DNA from: Kangiella geojedonensis
GTDB taxonomy: Bacteria > Pseudomonadota > Gammaproteobacteria > Enterobacterales > Kangiellaceae
NCBI RefSeq assembly: GCF_000981765.1
Contig: NZ_CP010975.1
Span: 1,302,001-1,366,000, forward strand
Length of the DNA stretch: 64,000 nucleotides
Reading direction: 5' to 3'
A program made the translations under genes and the position numbers. Under the pieces are notes generated by a model, which did no database searches, was not told where the DNA came from, and worked only from the letters and a program-made list of their open reading frames with translations. Positions 43,367 through 53,407 of this stretch are shown here, in pieces (positions within the stretch are counted from its first letter, which is position 1; every line of letters starts with the position of its first letter).

Positions 43367-44365
43367 ATGTTTAGTTTTAACGATACTTATAACGCTCTAT
43401 CAGATACCCGCCTACACCCGTGGGTCGATCAATTTAAAGACGCCGTCCACAAACGGATGGCTGACTACACTCATGGCAATATCACCCAGTGGATCGAGCT
43501 ACTCAAACAGCTCCCTGATATTACACCCGATCAAATCGATATCACTAACAAAGTCGCGATTGGAAGCCGTCAGCAACTATCGGACAGTGAGTTTGAACAA
43601 TTAGAGCAACTATTAAAACAGTTCCACCCCTGGAGAAAAGGTCCTTACCATCTTTTTGGTCAGCACATTGACACCGAGTGGCGCTCAGATTGGAAATGGG
43701 ATCGAATCAAAAATCACATTAGCCCTTTAAAAGATAGAATTGTTCTAGACGTAGGTTGTGGCAACGGTTATCACTGCTGGAGAATGGCGGCACAAGAGCC
43801 CAAACTGGTATTAGGCATTGACCCATCCCAGCTTTTCCTGATGCAATTCGCCATCATGCAAAAATACCTCTCTAACCACCCCGTACACTACTTACCGGTT
43901 GGTTTAGAGTACCTGCCACAAAACATGGGTAAGCAAGGCTTTGATACCATCTTTTCTATGGGTGTTCTTTACCACCGTCGCTCTCCTATCGATCACATTA
44001 TTCACCTCAAAAACCTACTGAAGCCCGGTGGCGAGTTGGTATTAGAAACTTTAGTCATTGACGGTGAAGATGATCAGTGCCTGATTCCCAGGGATCGTTA
44101 CGCACAAATGAATAATGTGTGGTTCTTACCAACAACAGGTATGCTTAAGAACTGGATGCGCAAGTGTGGTCTAGAAGATGTGCAAGTGGCCAATGTATCG
44201 ACTACCAGTACTGAAGAACAAAGAGCTACTGATTGGATGACGTTCCAATCGCTTGAAGACTATCTCGACCCACACGACAAAGGCCTAACAATCGAAGGCT
44301 ACCCTGCACCAAAACGAGCCTTTATGGTTGCGCAAAAGCCTCTTCAGAAGAACAAGAAGCCGTAG
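43367..44365 (+). CDS. cmoB: tRNA U34 carboxymethyltransferase
   Basis: A 332-residue enzyme that transfers the carboxymethyl group of carboxy-SAM to 5-hydroxyuridine 34, giving cmo5U in tRNAs reading four-codon boxes. The N-terminal helical part (1-95) is followed by HIDTEWRSDWKWDR and the Rossmann motif VLDVGCGNGYHCWRM near 124, then FSMGVLYHRRSPIDHI. E. coli CmoB is 323 residues. It follows cmoA immediately and precedes rluA by one base. Confidence 0.96.
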   Translation: MFSFNDTYNALSDTRLHPWVDQFKDAVHKRMADYTHGNITQWIELLKQLPDITPDQIDITNKVAIGSRQQLSDSEFEQLEQLLKQFHPWRKGPYHLFGQHIDTEWRSDWKWDRIKNHISPLKDRIVLDVGCGNGYHCWRMAAQEPKLVLGIDPSQLFLMQFAIMQKYLSNHPVHYLPVGLEYLPQNMGKQGFDTIFSMGVLYHRRSPIDHIIHLKNLLKPGGELVLETLVIDGEDDQCLIPRDRYAQMNNVWFLPTTGMLKNWMRKCGLEDVQVANVSTTSTEEQRATDWMTFQSLEDYLDPHDKGLTIEGYPAPKRAFMVAQKPLQKNKKP

Positions 44366-44366
44366 C

Positions 44367-45041
44367 ATGCCTGACAAAGATTACCATATAGTGCCTTTCT
44401 GCTCTGCCCCCGTACGCATCATTAGGCCTAACAAAAACTTCCTATTTGTTGCTAAGCCTGCGGGCTTATTAACCATCCCGGGTAGACATGAAGAAAACAA
44501 GGACTGCCTGATTACAAGGCTACAAAACCACCCAAAGTCGCAAACCGCAACAGTTGTCCATCGGCTCGATATGGCGACTTCTGGAATTATGGTGGTAGCC
44601 CTTAGCAAGATGGCTCACCGGGAAATTAGTCGACAGTTTGAGCACCGTGAAACACAAAAACATTATATTGCGGTGGTTGATGGCTTGGTCGAAAAGGACC
44701 AAGGTGTCATTGACAAACCTATGATTGCCGATTGGCCAAACCGTCCCAAACAAAAGATTGATTTTGACGATGGAAAGAAAGCGATAACCGAGTGGCAAGT
44801 GCTGGAAAGAGATACCAAGAATAATCGTACACGGCTTAAGCTGACTCCGATAACTGGGCGCAGCCATCAACTGAGACTACACTGTTTAGAACTCGGTCAC
44901 CCAATATTGGGCTGCAACCTTTACTCTAAAAATGGCTCTGAGCATAAAGCACCGCGACTATTGCTACACGCCGAATCACTTACAATTACAGATCCGAAGA
45001 CAGGTAAACCGGTTACAGCTAAGGTAGCCTGCGCTTTTTAA
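44367..45041 (+). CDS. rluA: RluA-family pseudouridine synthase
   Basis: A 224-residue pseudouridine synthase. The catalytic Asp is in HRLDMATSGIMV (near residue 63), with ITGRSHQLRLHC and the C-terminal LLLHAESLT motifs typical of RluA, which modifies 23S rRNA U746 and some tRNAs at U32. The frame opens at 44328 inside cmoB, but the ATG at 44367 directly after the cmoB stop gives the usual RluA length (E. coli 219). Cotranscription with cmoA-cmoB makes a three-gene RNA-modification operon. RluC/D-like members are longer, so RluA is preferred. Confidence 0.85.
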   Translation: MPDKDYHIVPFCSAPVRIIRPNKNFLFVAKPAGLLTIPGRHEENKDCLITRLQNHPKSQTATVVHRLDMATSGIMVVALSKMAHREISRQFEHRETQKHYIAVVDGLVEKDQGVIDKPMIADWPNRPKQKIDFDDGKKAITEWQVLERDTKNNRTRLKLTPITGRSHQLRLHCLELGHPILGCNLYSKNGSEHKAPRLLLHAESLTITDPKTGKPVTAKVACAF

Positions 45042-45088
45042 CTTGATAAAAAAAGCAAGTCTTGTCAGAATACCGCGGACTTAGTTAA

Positions 45089-45165
45089 GCACCCGTAGCT
45101 CAGTTGGATAGAGCGTCGCCCTCCGGAGGCGAAGGCCGCAGGTTCGACTCCTGCCGGGTGCGCCA
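45089..45165 (+). tRNA. tRNA-Arg (anticodon CCG)
   Basis: A 77-nt cloverleaf. Acceptor stem GCACCCG/CGGGTGC, D-arm AGCTCAGTTGGATAGAGC, anticodon arm TCGCC-CTCCGGA-GGCGA (anticodon CCG), T-arm GGTTCGACTCC, encoded CCA. It lies 48 bp after rluA and ends 2 bp before the convergent gene at 45168. Confidence 0.97.
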
Positions 45166-45167
45166 TT

Positions 45168-45647
45168 TTACTGAGATTCTTGTTTCTCTGACACTTCCTT
45201 AAAGTGCTCAACTGTTTTATCGACGGCTGTCTTTATTTCAACATGGTGCTCCTGCTCGATCAGCATCATATCTCTAGTGAACTTCATTTGTTGGCGCTTT
45301 TCTAAATCAGTCCAGGCTTTGTGAGTTGGGATATGCTCAGTTTTATCATAGACGGTATAGTAAATGTCGAACGGCTTGCGCTCTTCTTCACTCAGTCGTA
45401 ATTGATCAATCAATACTTTTAAACGAACACACCCTTCGATAGTCGGACACTGTTCCTGTTGCATAGCTTTTGAAATATCAACAATACTTTCAACAACCGA
45501 GCTCATCTGTGCCTGCTGTTTCTTAGCAAACGCATCCGCTGTAAGTTTTTGCTGTGCTTTAAGTTTCCGCAACTTTAACAATAAATAGCCTGCATATATG
45601 ATGAGAGCAAGCGTTATAAAAGATGCAACGTAATAAAAAATTGTCAT
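45168..45647 (-). CDS. Membrane-anchored DUF2489 protein
   Basis: A 159-residue protein with one N-terminal membrane helix (5-24) and a cytosolic helical domain. Conserved-looking features are QCPTIEGCVRLKVLIDQL, where the two Cys may matter, and DIYYTVYDKTEHIPTHKAWTDLEKRQQMKFTRDR-like tail residues typical of DUF2489 proteins. The function is unknown. No terminator is visible between its stop and the 3' end of tRNA-Arg. Confidence 0.78.
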   Translation of the reverse strand: MTIFYYVASFITLALIIYAGYLLLKLRKLKAQQKLTADAFAKKQQAQMSSVVESIVDISKAMQQEQCPTIEGCVRLKVLIDQLRLSEEERKPFDIYYTVYDKTEHIPTHKAWTDLEKRQQMKFTRDMMLIEQEHHVEIKTAVDKTVEHFKEVSEKQESQ

Positions 45648-45768
45648 GTGGCCACTCTAGGATATATTGGGGTCATCAGTTGAGCGTAGGATACATTCAT
45701 TCCTAGTATTTTTATAGTATCTAGATAAAGGCGACTACCGTAAATCTATCAATATAACCAAATAGACA

Positions 45769-45798
45769 TTGACTTATTTTTGACATTAAGGCTATTAT
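45769..45798 (+). promoter_or_regulatory. Candidate promoter of the pheA leader
   Basis: TTGACT (45769-45774), 18-bp spacer, TATTAT (45793-45798). It would start transcription at about 45804-45806, on the leader peptide ATG itself. No Shine-Dalgarno precedes that ATG, in keeping with a leaderless message. A more distal promoter is not excluded. Confidence 0.5.
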
Positions 45799-45805
45799 CA
45801 AAGCC

Positions 45806-45880
45806 ATGAACACCTTGGCACAGCAATATTATTTTTACTTTTTTACTCCAAAATCATTGGGAGGAGCTGTGTTCGCCTAG
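45806..45880 (+). CDS. pheL: Phe/Tyr-rich leader peptide of the pheA operon
   Basis: A 24-codon ORF ending in TAG, with six consecutive aromatic codons Tyr-Tyr-Phe-Tyr-Phe-Phe (45827-45844) and a further Phe near the end. This is the sensor for Phe/Tyr-tRNA charging in a transcription attenuator. It lies 85 bp ahead of pheA and is followed by a terminator that can be disrupted (see 45857-45932). It is too short for standard gene finders. The name follows E. coli pheL by function. Confidence 0.85.
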   Translation: MNTLAQQYYFYFFTPKSLGGAVFA

Positions 45881-45932
45881 AAAAAAGTAAAACGAACATC
45901 ACAAAAACCTCCCAGTTGGGAGGTTTTTTTTT
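45857..45932 (+). promoter_or_regulatory. Transcription attenuator of pheA-aroF
   Basis: The terminator is AACCTCCC (45906-45913) with GGGAGGTT (45918-45925), loop AGTT, then T7. TTGGGAGG at 45857-45864, inside the leader ORF, repeats the terminator's 3' arm and can pair with CCTCCCAG (45908-45915) as antiterminator. A ribosome stalled on the Tyr/Phe codons leaves 45857-45864 free, so the antiterminator forms. A ribosome reaching the stop at 45878 masks it, so the terminator forms. GTTCG (45871-45875) can also pair with CGAAC (45892-45896). The arrangement is seen directly; the mechanism is by analogy with E. coli pheA and trp. Confidence 0.82.
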
Positions 45933-45965
45933 GCCTAAATAACATAGAACTAGTGAGACATTAAG

Positions 45966-47183
45966 ATGAGTGAAGAAAGTAGTGCAGTATCTGAGGGAGT
46001 AAACGGCCTAGATAATTTGCGCCAGTCTATCGGGAGGCTTGACGAAGAGCTATTAAAAATCTTCGCCGAACGCCGAAAATTAAGTTTAGCGGTTGCGGCT
46101 AATAAATTAACCACTAACAAAAAGGTGAGAGATCAGGCACAAGAAAAGAACCTTCTCAGTAACCTGACGAAAAAAGGACAAAAGCTTGGCATTGATCCCA
46201 GTGTGACCTTAAGCTTATTCCATAACATTATTGAGGATTCGGTCCGTAGCCAGTACGACTTTTTCTTGGAAAATTCAAAGGCAGAAGAGTTAGAGCCTTT
46301 GAAACTTGCCGTTCTAGGAGAACCTGACTCTTATAGTCACATTGCCGCACAGCAACACTTTGCGACAAAAAAACGCTGTTTTACTCCGGAGCATTGCCCT
46401 AGTTTCCTATCCATTTTTAAAGCGATAGAATCGGGACAAGTCGAGCTCGGTATTGTCCCTATAGAGAACACAACAGCCGGCAACATCACCGAAGTCTATG
46501 ACTTATTGCTACAATATCAACTAAAAATCGTTGGTGAGGAAAAGCTCAAGGTAAAGCATTGCTTAGTGGCAACCAAAGGCGCAACGATAAATGGTATAAA
46601 GGACGTGTACTCACATCCACAAGCCATCGCTCAGTGTAAAAGCTTCTTCAATCAGCACCCGTTTATTAATAGCCATTTCCGTAGCAGCACCAGCTCTGCG
46701 CTCAAGCTCGTAGCTGAATATCAGAATCCAACTATCGCAGCTATAGCTAGCGAACAAGCGGCAGAAAACTCAGGCTTAGAAGTACTGAGTTATGGTATCA
46801 ATAACTATCAAGAAAATTACACGCGATTCCTACTCATCGCGAAGAAAGATATTGCAGTTCCCAATGCGATACCAGCCAAAACAACCATAACCCTTCAGAC
46901 ACCACAAAAACCAGGTGCCCTGCTCGACTGCTTACAGGTATTCAAAAGCCATGGTATCAATATGATGAAACTTGAGTCCCGCCCTATCCCAACAAAACCA
47001 TGGCAAGAACTGTTCTATATTGATTTTGAAGGTAATGCATCGGACATTATTATTGAAAAAGCAATCACAGAGCTTAAACACTTAGCTTCTGAAGTTACTG
47101 TTCTGGGTAGCTACCCGATGCATGATATTTTAGCGACCAAGCTCGACCACCATGCGCTGAGCAATCAGTTCAATACACTTTAA
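45966..47183 (+). CDS. pheA: P-protein: chorismate mutase / prephenate dehydratase
   Basis: A 405-residue bifunctional enzyme making phenylpyruvate from chorismate. The AroQ chorismate mutase domain (about 15-100) opens LRQSIGRLDEELLKIFAERRKL. The prephenate dehydratase domain (about 115-290) contains GEPDSYSHIAAQ, where most have GPxGSYS, and GIVPIENTTAGNITEVYDLL. The ACT domain (about 300-390) has PGALLDCLQVF and KLESRPIPTKPWQE, the GAL/ESRP motifs that bind the feedback inhibitor phenylalanine. It is controlled by the attenuator at 45806-45932, and the DAHP synthase gene follows 10 bp later. Confidence 0.95.
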   Translation: MSEESSAVSEGVNGLDNLRQSIGRLDEELLKIFAERRKLSLAVAANKLTTNKKVRDQAQEKNLLSNLTKKGQKLGIDPSVTLSLFHNIIEDSVRSQYDFFLENSKAEELEPLKLAVLGEPDSYSHIAAQQHFATKKRCFTPEHCPSFLSIFKAIESGQVELGIVPIENTTAGNITEVYDLLLQYQLKIVGEEKLKVKHCLVATKGATINGIKDVYSHPQAIAQCKSFFNQHPFINSHFRSSTSSALKLVAEYQNPTIAAIASEQAAENSGLEVLSYGINNYQENYTRFLLIAKKDIAVPNAIPAKTTITLQTPQKPGALLDCLQVFKSHGINMMKLESRPIPTKPWQELFYIDFEGNASDIIIEKAITELKHLASEVTVLGSYPMHDILATKLDHHALSNQFNTL

Positions 47184-47193
47184 GGAGCAGGCA

Positions 47194-48222
47194 ATGTCTA
47201 TGACACACAACACGATCAACAACACCAACATTAACCGGCTCGATCTGCTACAAACACCAGAGGCGCTTAAAATTAAAACTCCGCTGACTGAACAAGCAGC
47301 CAATACAGTCATCAATGGACGAAACACCATTCAAAACATTTTAGATGGTAAAGACGATCGCACTTTAATAATCGCCGGCCCTTGCTCAATTCACGATATA
47401 GAAAGCGCTAAGGAATATGCCCAGCGGCTTAAGTCGCTGCACGATGAGTTATCAGGCAAACTGTTTATTGTTATGAGAACTTACTTTGAGAAGCCCAGAA
47501 CCAATGTGGGTTGGAAAGGCTTAATTAATGATCCCAACCTTGACGGTTCAAATGATATGAATCTAGGTTTGACTAAAGCCAGAGAGTTATTAGCTTGGAT
47601 AGCAGAGCTCGGCTTACCCACTGCGACCGAAGCTTTAGACCCAGTAACACCTCAGTACATAGCAGACTTAATCAGTTGGTCGGCTATTGGCGCTAGAACC
47701 ACCGAATCACAAACCCACCGTGAGATGGCCTCCGGCTTATCCATGCCAGTAGGCTTTAAAAATAGTACGGATGGGTCATTAACTGCAGCAGTTAACGCCA
47801 TCATTAGCGCTCAATCACCGCATACGTTTATCGGCATTGATAACGGCGGAAACACGGCACTCTTACACACTACAGGCAACCCATACTCACATATAATTTT
47901 GCGTGGCGGTAAATCACCCAACTATGATGAGCAAAGTGTCTCGCAATGTATATCAAACTTAGAAAAAGCCAACATAGAGCCTCGTATCATTATCGATGCT
48001 AGCCATGGAAATTCGAGTAAGGACTTCACCAAACAGCCAGGCGTCGCCAAAGCTGTAATGCAGCAAATAAAGGCTGGCAACCGCAGTATCAAGGGGCTCA
48101 TGCTTGAAAGCCACCTTATCGAGGGTAATCAAAAGTTATCAACCAATATGACGTATGGTCAGTCAATTACCGATAGTTGTATCGACTGGGGAACCACAGA
48201 GCATTTGTTAAGAAACTTATAA
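47194..48222 (+). CDS. aroF: 3-deoxy-7-phosphoheptulonate synthase, class I
   Basis: A 342-residue DAHP synthase of the AroFGH type. It condenses PEP and erythrose-4-phosphate, the first step of aromatic synthesis. Motifs: IIAGPCSIHDIESAKEYA with the metal/PEP-site Cys, RTYFEKPRTNVGWKG, GARTTESQTHREMASGLSMPVGFKN and IDASHGNSSKDF. Coupling to pheA behind a Phe/Tyr leader suggests a Phe- or Tyr-responsive isoenzyme. The symbol aroF is given by operon analogy, and aroG is equally possible. AAGGAG precedes the ATG. Confidence 0.9.
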   Translation: MSMTHNTINNTNINRLDLLQTPEALKIKTPLTEQAANTVINGRNTIQNILDGKDDRTLIIAGPCSIHDIESAKEYAQRLKSLHDELSGKLFIVMRTYFEKPRTNVGWKGLINDPNLDGSNDMNLGLTKARELLAWIAELGLPTATEALDPVTPQYIADLISWSAIGARTTESQTHREMASGLSMPVGFKNSTDGSLTAAVNAIISAQSPHTFIGIDNGGNTALLHTTGNPYSHIILRGGKSPNYDEQSVSQCISNLEKANIEPRIIIDASHGNSSKDFTKQPGVAKAVMQQIKAGNRSIKGLMLESHLIEGNQKLSTNMTYGQSITDSCIDWGTTEHLLRNL

Positions 48223-48248
48223 AAAAGGCCGGAATATCCGGCCTTTTA
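48221..48248 (+). terminator. Rho-independent terminator after the DAHP synthase gene
   Basis: AAAAGGCCGGA pairs with TCCGGCCTTTT around ATA. The T-run is inside the arm, and with A6 on the left it may work in both directions for the convergent amidohydrolase gene. Confidence 0.88.
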
Positions 48249-48270
48249 GCTATAAGTCTATTTATAGAAC

Positions 48271-49674
48271 TTAATTTCCTGGGTACTTACGCGGGAAGTT
48301 TTCCTCTTTCGGTTGGCCATTCTCTTTATAAATAGTGCCACCTTTCACCACGAGATCAACGTGCTGCAGAAGGTTGATATACTTTAAAGCATCGCCCTTA
48401 ACCGCAATAATGTCCGCGTACTTGCCTGGTACAATGGTTCCTAGGTCTTTATCAACGCCCATGAACTTCGCAGGCCAATAGGTAGCAGCTTGAATAGCTT
48501 CCATGACAGGCACGTCAAACTCATCAACCCATACTTGTAATTCATGCCATGTCGACTGACAGTGGAATTTCATCGGAATGCCACTATCGGTGCCGACTAA
48601 TAGAATAGCGCCTGAGTCACGCAATTGATTAAACTTCGTTTTCAGGGTCGGTTTTCGTTTAGGAGTTAGTTGCATATAATCCAGTCGTTCAGGATGCTGT
48701 ATAGACTGCTTAATATCAGCAACGGTCTCTTTGGTTAAGCCACGCTTCCAACACTGATTATCTAACTCTTCAGAATTACCGCGAGTGTATTCATAATTCC
48801 ATAACCCCTCTACCGTAGGCGTCCAATACAGTGGCCCACCACTAATACGACCCTTAGCCGTTCTTTCCTTAAGCATGGTCATAATATCTTCCGGGTACTC
48901 GGGTGCTGTAGTTAACCCAGTATGCTCGAAGTTGTCGATACCGATCTTTAAACCAATACGAATTTCGTCAGGCTTGTGCGAATGCCCTACCACTTTCATA
49001 CCCTGCTTATGGGCTTCATCAACAATTGCTTTTGCATGCGACAACGGCATAACATCATGATCAATGAGCTTGACCACATCCATACCCGCGTCTTTTAGCT
49101 TTCGAACTTTTTGACGAGCGTCTCTTTCGCTAGAGATGCCCCAACGAAATGCTTCGGTTCCAGGGTAAGGCTTATGTTGTAAAAAAGGTCCTGACATATA
49201 CATCCTAGGACCACTTAAGTCACCATTATTGATCGCCTCTTTGATGTTTTTTGACTCTTTTAACGGAGCACCGAGATCGCGAGCGCTGGTGACTCCTGCG
49301 AGCAACAGTTGCTCAGCCGAGGCAGGCATAATTTCGTTGCCCAACTTATCAATATAAGCTTTATCCCAATAGGCGTAGTCTGAGTGACCATTAATCATTA
49401 GGTGGACATGCATATCCCATAAACCGGGCAATACAGTCATACCCTCGGTTGAAATAACGGTATAACTGTCTGGCACAGACAGACTCTTCTCTGTGCCGAC
49501 GGCAACAATACGCTCATCTTTAACTAAAATAACACTATCGTGTATGACGTTACCGCCCGTACCATCAACCAAAGTACCACCGACAAACGCTTTCAATTGT
49601 TCTGCTTGTGAAATACTAGGAAAAACTCCAATGCTTATTATTAGCGCGAATAGTAATCTAATCTTCATTATCAC
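48271..49674 (-). CDS. Exported amidohydrolase (imidazolonepropionase-like, M38 superfamily)
   Basis: A 467-residue protein with a signal peptide (about 1-24, ISQAEQ). Metal motifs: DMHVHLMINGH (HxH, near 90), the DVVKLIDHD Lys, VVGHSHKPDE and DNFEHTGL His residues, VGTDSGIP catalytic Asp, and the closing GKYADIIAVKGD strand. Relatives include secreted Xaa-Pro and Xaa-Arg dipeptidases. It is about 35% smaller than the lipoprotein homologue at 31329, because it lacks that protein's N-terminal domain. It lies 8 bp downstream of the MscS-type gene. Confidence 0.85.
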   Translation of the reverse strand: MIMKIRLLFALIISIGVFPSISQAEQLKAFVGGTLVDGTGGNVIHDSVILVKDERIVAVGTEKSLSVPDSYTVISTEGMTVLPGLWDMHVHLMINGHSDYAYWDKAYIDKLGNEIMPASAEQLLLAGVTSARDLGAPLKESKNIKEAINNGDLSGPRMYMSGPFLQHKPYPGTEAFRWGISSERDARQKVRKLKDAGMDVVKLIDHDVMPLSHAKAIVDEAHKQGMKVVGHSHKPDEIRIGLKIGIDNFEHTGLTTAPEYPEDIMTMLKERTAKGRISGGPLYWTPTVEGLWNYEYTRGNSEELDNQCWKRGLTKETVADIKQSIQHPERLDYMQLTPKRKPTLKTKFNQLRDSGAILLVGTDSGIPMKFHCQSTWHELQVWVDEFDVPVMEAIQAATYWPAKFMGVDKDLGTIVPGKYADIIAVKGDALKYINLLQHVDLVVKGGTIYKENGQPKEENFPRKYPGN

Positions 49675-49682
49675 CTCTCTAT

Positions 49683-51953
49683 TTATTTCTTATCGTCGTT
49701 ATTTTTGCTTTTGTCATCTTTTAATGGCAGCGACTCACCGGTTACCGACTGTAACGGCAAAGAGTGCTTATCTTCCTCATTAACTATGTTGAGATGGACA
49801 TCACGTTGAGGGAACGGAATCTCAATGCCGTATTTTTTAAACGCCGTATCAAGCTCCCACATATAGATACTGCTTATGCGAGTAGGCCTGCGGACACCGT
49901 AATGAGCGACCCAAACCAGTAGTAAAAAATTAACGCTGTTATCACCAAACTCGGTTAGCCACACATCGGGCTCTTTTCCAGGGATGTTTTTTAAGGTGTA
50001 CTGTACATTGTTAGCCGCTTCAATGGCTGCTTTTTTCACAATTTCTTTATCAGTGCCGTAAGCCACACCAAAAGGTATCCGTACTCGACGGGTCGACTCT
50101 TTTAAGGTCCAATTGGTGACAATATTCGTCACCATGTAGGAATTAGGAATGATGACATCAATATTGTCATTAGTATTAATTCGAGTGCTTCGAGTCTTAA
50201 TTTCACGAACTTGACCAGTGGTGCCATCCTCAAGCTCTATATAGTCCCCAACCTTCAGTGTTTTCTCAAACATGATAGTCAAGCCAGACACAAAGTTACT
50301 GACCAAGTTCTGCAAACCAAAACCGATACCAACCGATAATGCACCAGCGATCAGGGTTAAATTGCTTAGGTTAAGCCCTAACGCACTAAAGCCTGCAACG
50401 GCTGCGATAAAGATAATTAAGTAATGGATTAAGCGGTGAAGCAAATATAGCGACGAGCTATTTTTGATTTTATGCTTCTTTTCAAAACGATGAACCAGGA
50501 AGCTCACTAGCTTGGAAACGAGGTAACCGATTAGAATAATGAAGCACAAATTAATCAGTGGCAGCAACGTGATTGGTCGCTCATTGATACTAAAAAGTGG
50601 CTTATTGACCAGCTTAACGGTTGAATCCCACGCGTCTTCTGTAAACTCTTTGACCGTATCCCAGGTTCTGTTTAAACCAGACTGTTGTTTATCTTCAATA
50701 CTTTTTAGGATCGATAACAGTAATTCGTTGTCGCTGATAGTGACCCGAACATCGGACATAGCTCTCAAAATCAGTTGGGCTTTACGTCGTCTTTCATCAG
50801 ACAGTTTTTGCAAATTTTTCTTTTCTTCCGACGATTGCTGTCTAAGGTTAATATCAGAAGACAATAGCGTGTCACGCGCTAAGGTTTCCGCTTTAGAGAT
50901 TTCATCCTCTGCAAGTTGGATCGCTCTTTCTGATCCGGCAATAAGGTTTCGCAGTTCATCCAAGTCTGGTTTATCACCTTCTTCGAGCTGTTTGATAAGA
51001 GCTAAACGGTCTTGGTCATCAGCCCGCTGAAGCTTTAACAGAACTTCATGGTAAGACAGTAATGATAACGCCAAATCCAATTTTAGAATTTCATAACTGG
51101 TGAAACCGATGCTGGTTTCAGAGATATCACGACTCAGCTTTAAGTTGAGTTGTTTGAGGTCTTCATCAAGCTCCTCTTTCTGTTCTTGTAACTTCTTACG
51201 CTTATCATCTGGAAACGGTTCAAACGAGATCCTTTCGCGCGCTTCTTCTAACGTTTCATCTAAACTTTTATACTCTGTATTTAAACTATCTTCCCTAACC
51301 TTAAGGTTATCCAATAGCTCCTCTTCGATGACTTTGCTCAGTTGGCTGTTAATCCAGTTAAGAACAATTGAAAGCTGCTCGACACTGCCAGCGTCACTGT
51401 TTAAATAAGATACTTTAAGTACATCAAGCGTGTTGGATGTTTGCCGTATACTGTCGCTAACTCTAGAGATTTCTTCTTGGGTTTGTTGCAGTAAAAAATC
51501 GACTTGCAGTCGAAGTTGATTAATATCCAAATACTCTTGTATCGTATAAGTATCCTTCAACACCAGAGCTTTTGGGATGTCGAGTTCATCCCTTTTTGAA
51601 TACTTAAGTTTTTTAAATTCCTGAGCCAAATTCCGTATGATAGCTATACGTTCTAGTAGCTCACCTCGCTTTTCCCCATCAACCTCGTTAACTGCATCTT
51701 CAAGCTTAGCAATAAACTTTTTAAACTCACTTTCAAACTTCTTTGCTTGATCCAGCTCTTTGTATTGGTTCCACCAACGGCTGCTCAAATCTTTAAAGTT
51801 TGGAATTTTATCTTTTGACTCTTCTTCATTCCCCAGAAGGTTGAGTGGATCTTGGCTAGAAGCGGCATTAAGAGAGCTCGGTGACAAGTTAGCACCAGCA
51901 ATAAGAAGCAATAAAAGCAGGCTAATAACACGTTTCATTAACTTAATAGTCAT
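49683..51953 (-). CDS. MscS-family mechanosensitive channel with large periplasmic domain
   Basis: A 756-residue channel. A signal peptide (residues 6-28 from the second Met) is followed by a long coiled-coil periplasmic region (about 40-430). Three membrane helices (about 460-560) follow, the last being the Gly/Ala-rich pore helix LIAGALSVGIGFGLQNLVSNFVSGL, then the MscS beta and alpha/beta domains (KVGDYIELEDGTTGQVREIKTRSTRI). The size is between MscS and MscK. Two starts are possible (51953 or 51938). The only AAGG lies immediately before the first, so neither is well placed. Confidence 0.87.
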   Translation of the reverse strand: MTIKLMKRVISLLLLLLIAGANLSPSSLNAASSQDPLNLLGNEEESKDKIPNFKDLSSRWWNQYKELDQAKKFESEFKKFIAKLEDAVNEVDGEKRGELLERIAIIRNLAQEFKKLKYSKRDELDIPKALVLKDTYTIQEYLDINQLRLQVDFLLQQTQEEISRVSDSIRQTSNTLDVLKVSYLNSDAGSVEQLSIVLNWINSQLSKVIEEELLDNLKVREDSLNTEYKSLDETLEEARERISFEPFPDDKRKKLQEQKEELDEDLKQLNLKLSRDISETSIGFTSYEILKLDLALSLLSYHEVLLKLQRADDQDRLALIKQLEEGDKPDLDELRNLIAGSERAIQLAEDEISKAETLARDTLLSSDINLRQQSSEEKKNLQKLSDERRRKAQLILRAMSDVRVTISDNELLLSILKSIEDKQQSGLNRTWDTVKEFTEDAWDSTVKLVNKPLFSINERPITLLPLINLCFIILIGYLVSKLVSFLVHRFEKKHKIKNSSSLYLLHRLIHYLIIFIAAVAGFSALGLNLSNLTLIAGALSVGIGFGLQNLVSNFVSGLTIMFEKTLKVGDYIELEDGTTGQVREIKTRSTRINTNDNIDVIIPNSYMVTNIVTNWTLKESTRRVRIPFGVAYGTDKEIVKKAAIEAANNVQYTLKNIPGKEPDVWLTEFGDNSVNFLLLVWVAHYGVRRPTRISSIYMWELDTAFKKYGIEIPFPQRDVHLNIVNEEDKHSLPLQSVTGESLPLKDDKSKNNDDKK

Positions 51954-52084
51954 TCCTTAAGGTTAGGTTTTGGAATCAAAGTCTGATATTAAGTGTATCA
52001 CTTATGACTATAAATTATTCAATTTTAAGGAAAATCATAACTGAATCCTTTCTCCTTACCATCTCAACAAAATAATACAGACAT

Positions 52085-52112
52085 AAAAAAAGCTGCACAA
52101 GGCAGCTTTTTT
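52085..52112 (-). terminator. Rho-independent terminator of the ftsK-to-serS block
   Basis: On the minus strand AAAGCTGC pairs with GCAGCTTT around CTTGT, followed by T7. It is immediately downstream of serS. Confidence 0.87.
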
Positions 52113-52113
52113 A

Positions 52114-53388
<1,275 letters not shown>

Positions 53389-53407
53389 TTAATGGTTCTA
53401 TGAATTA

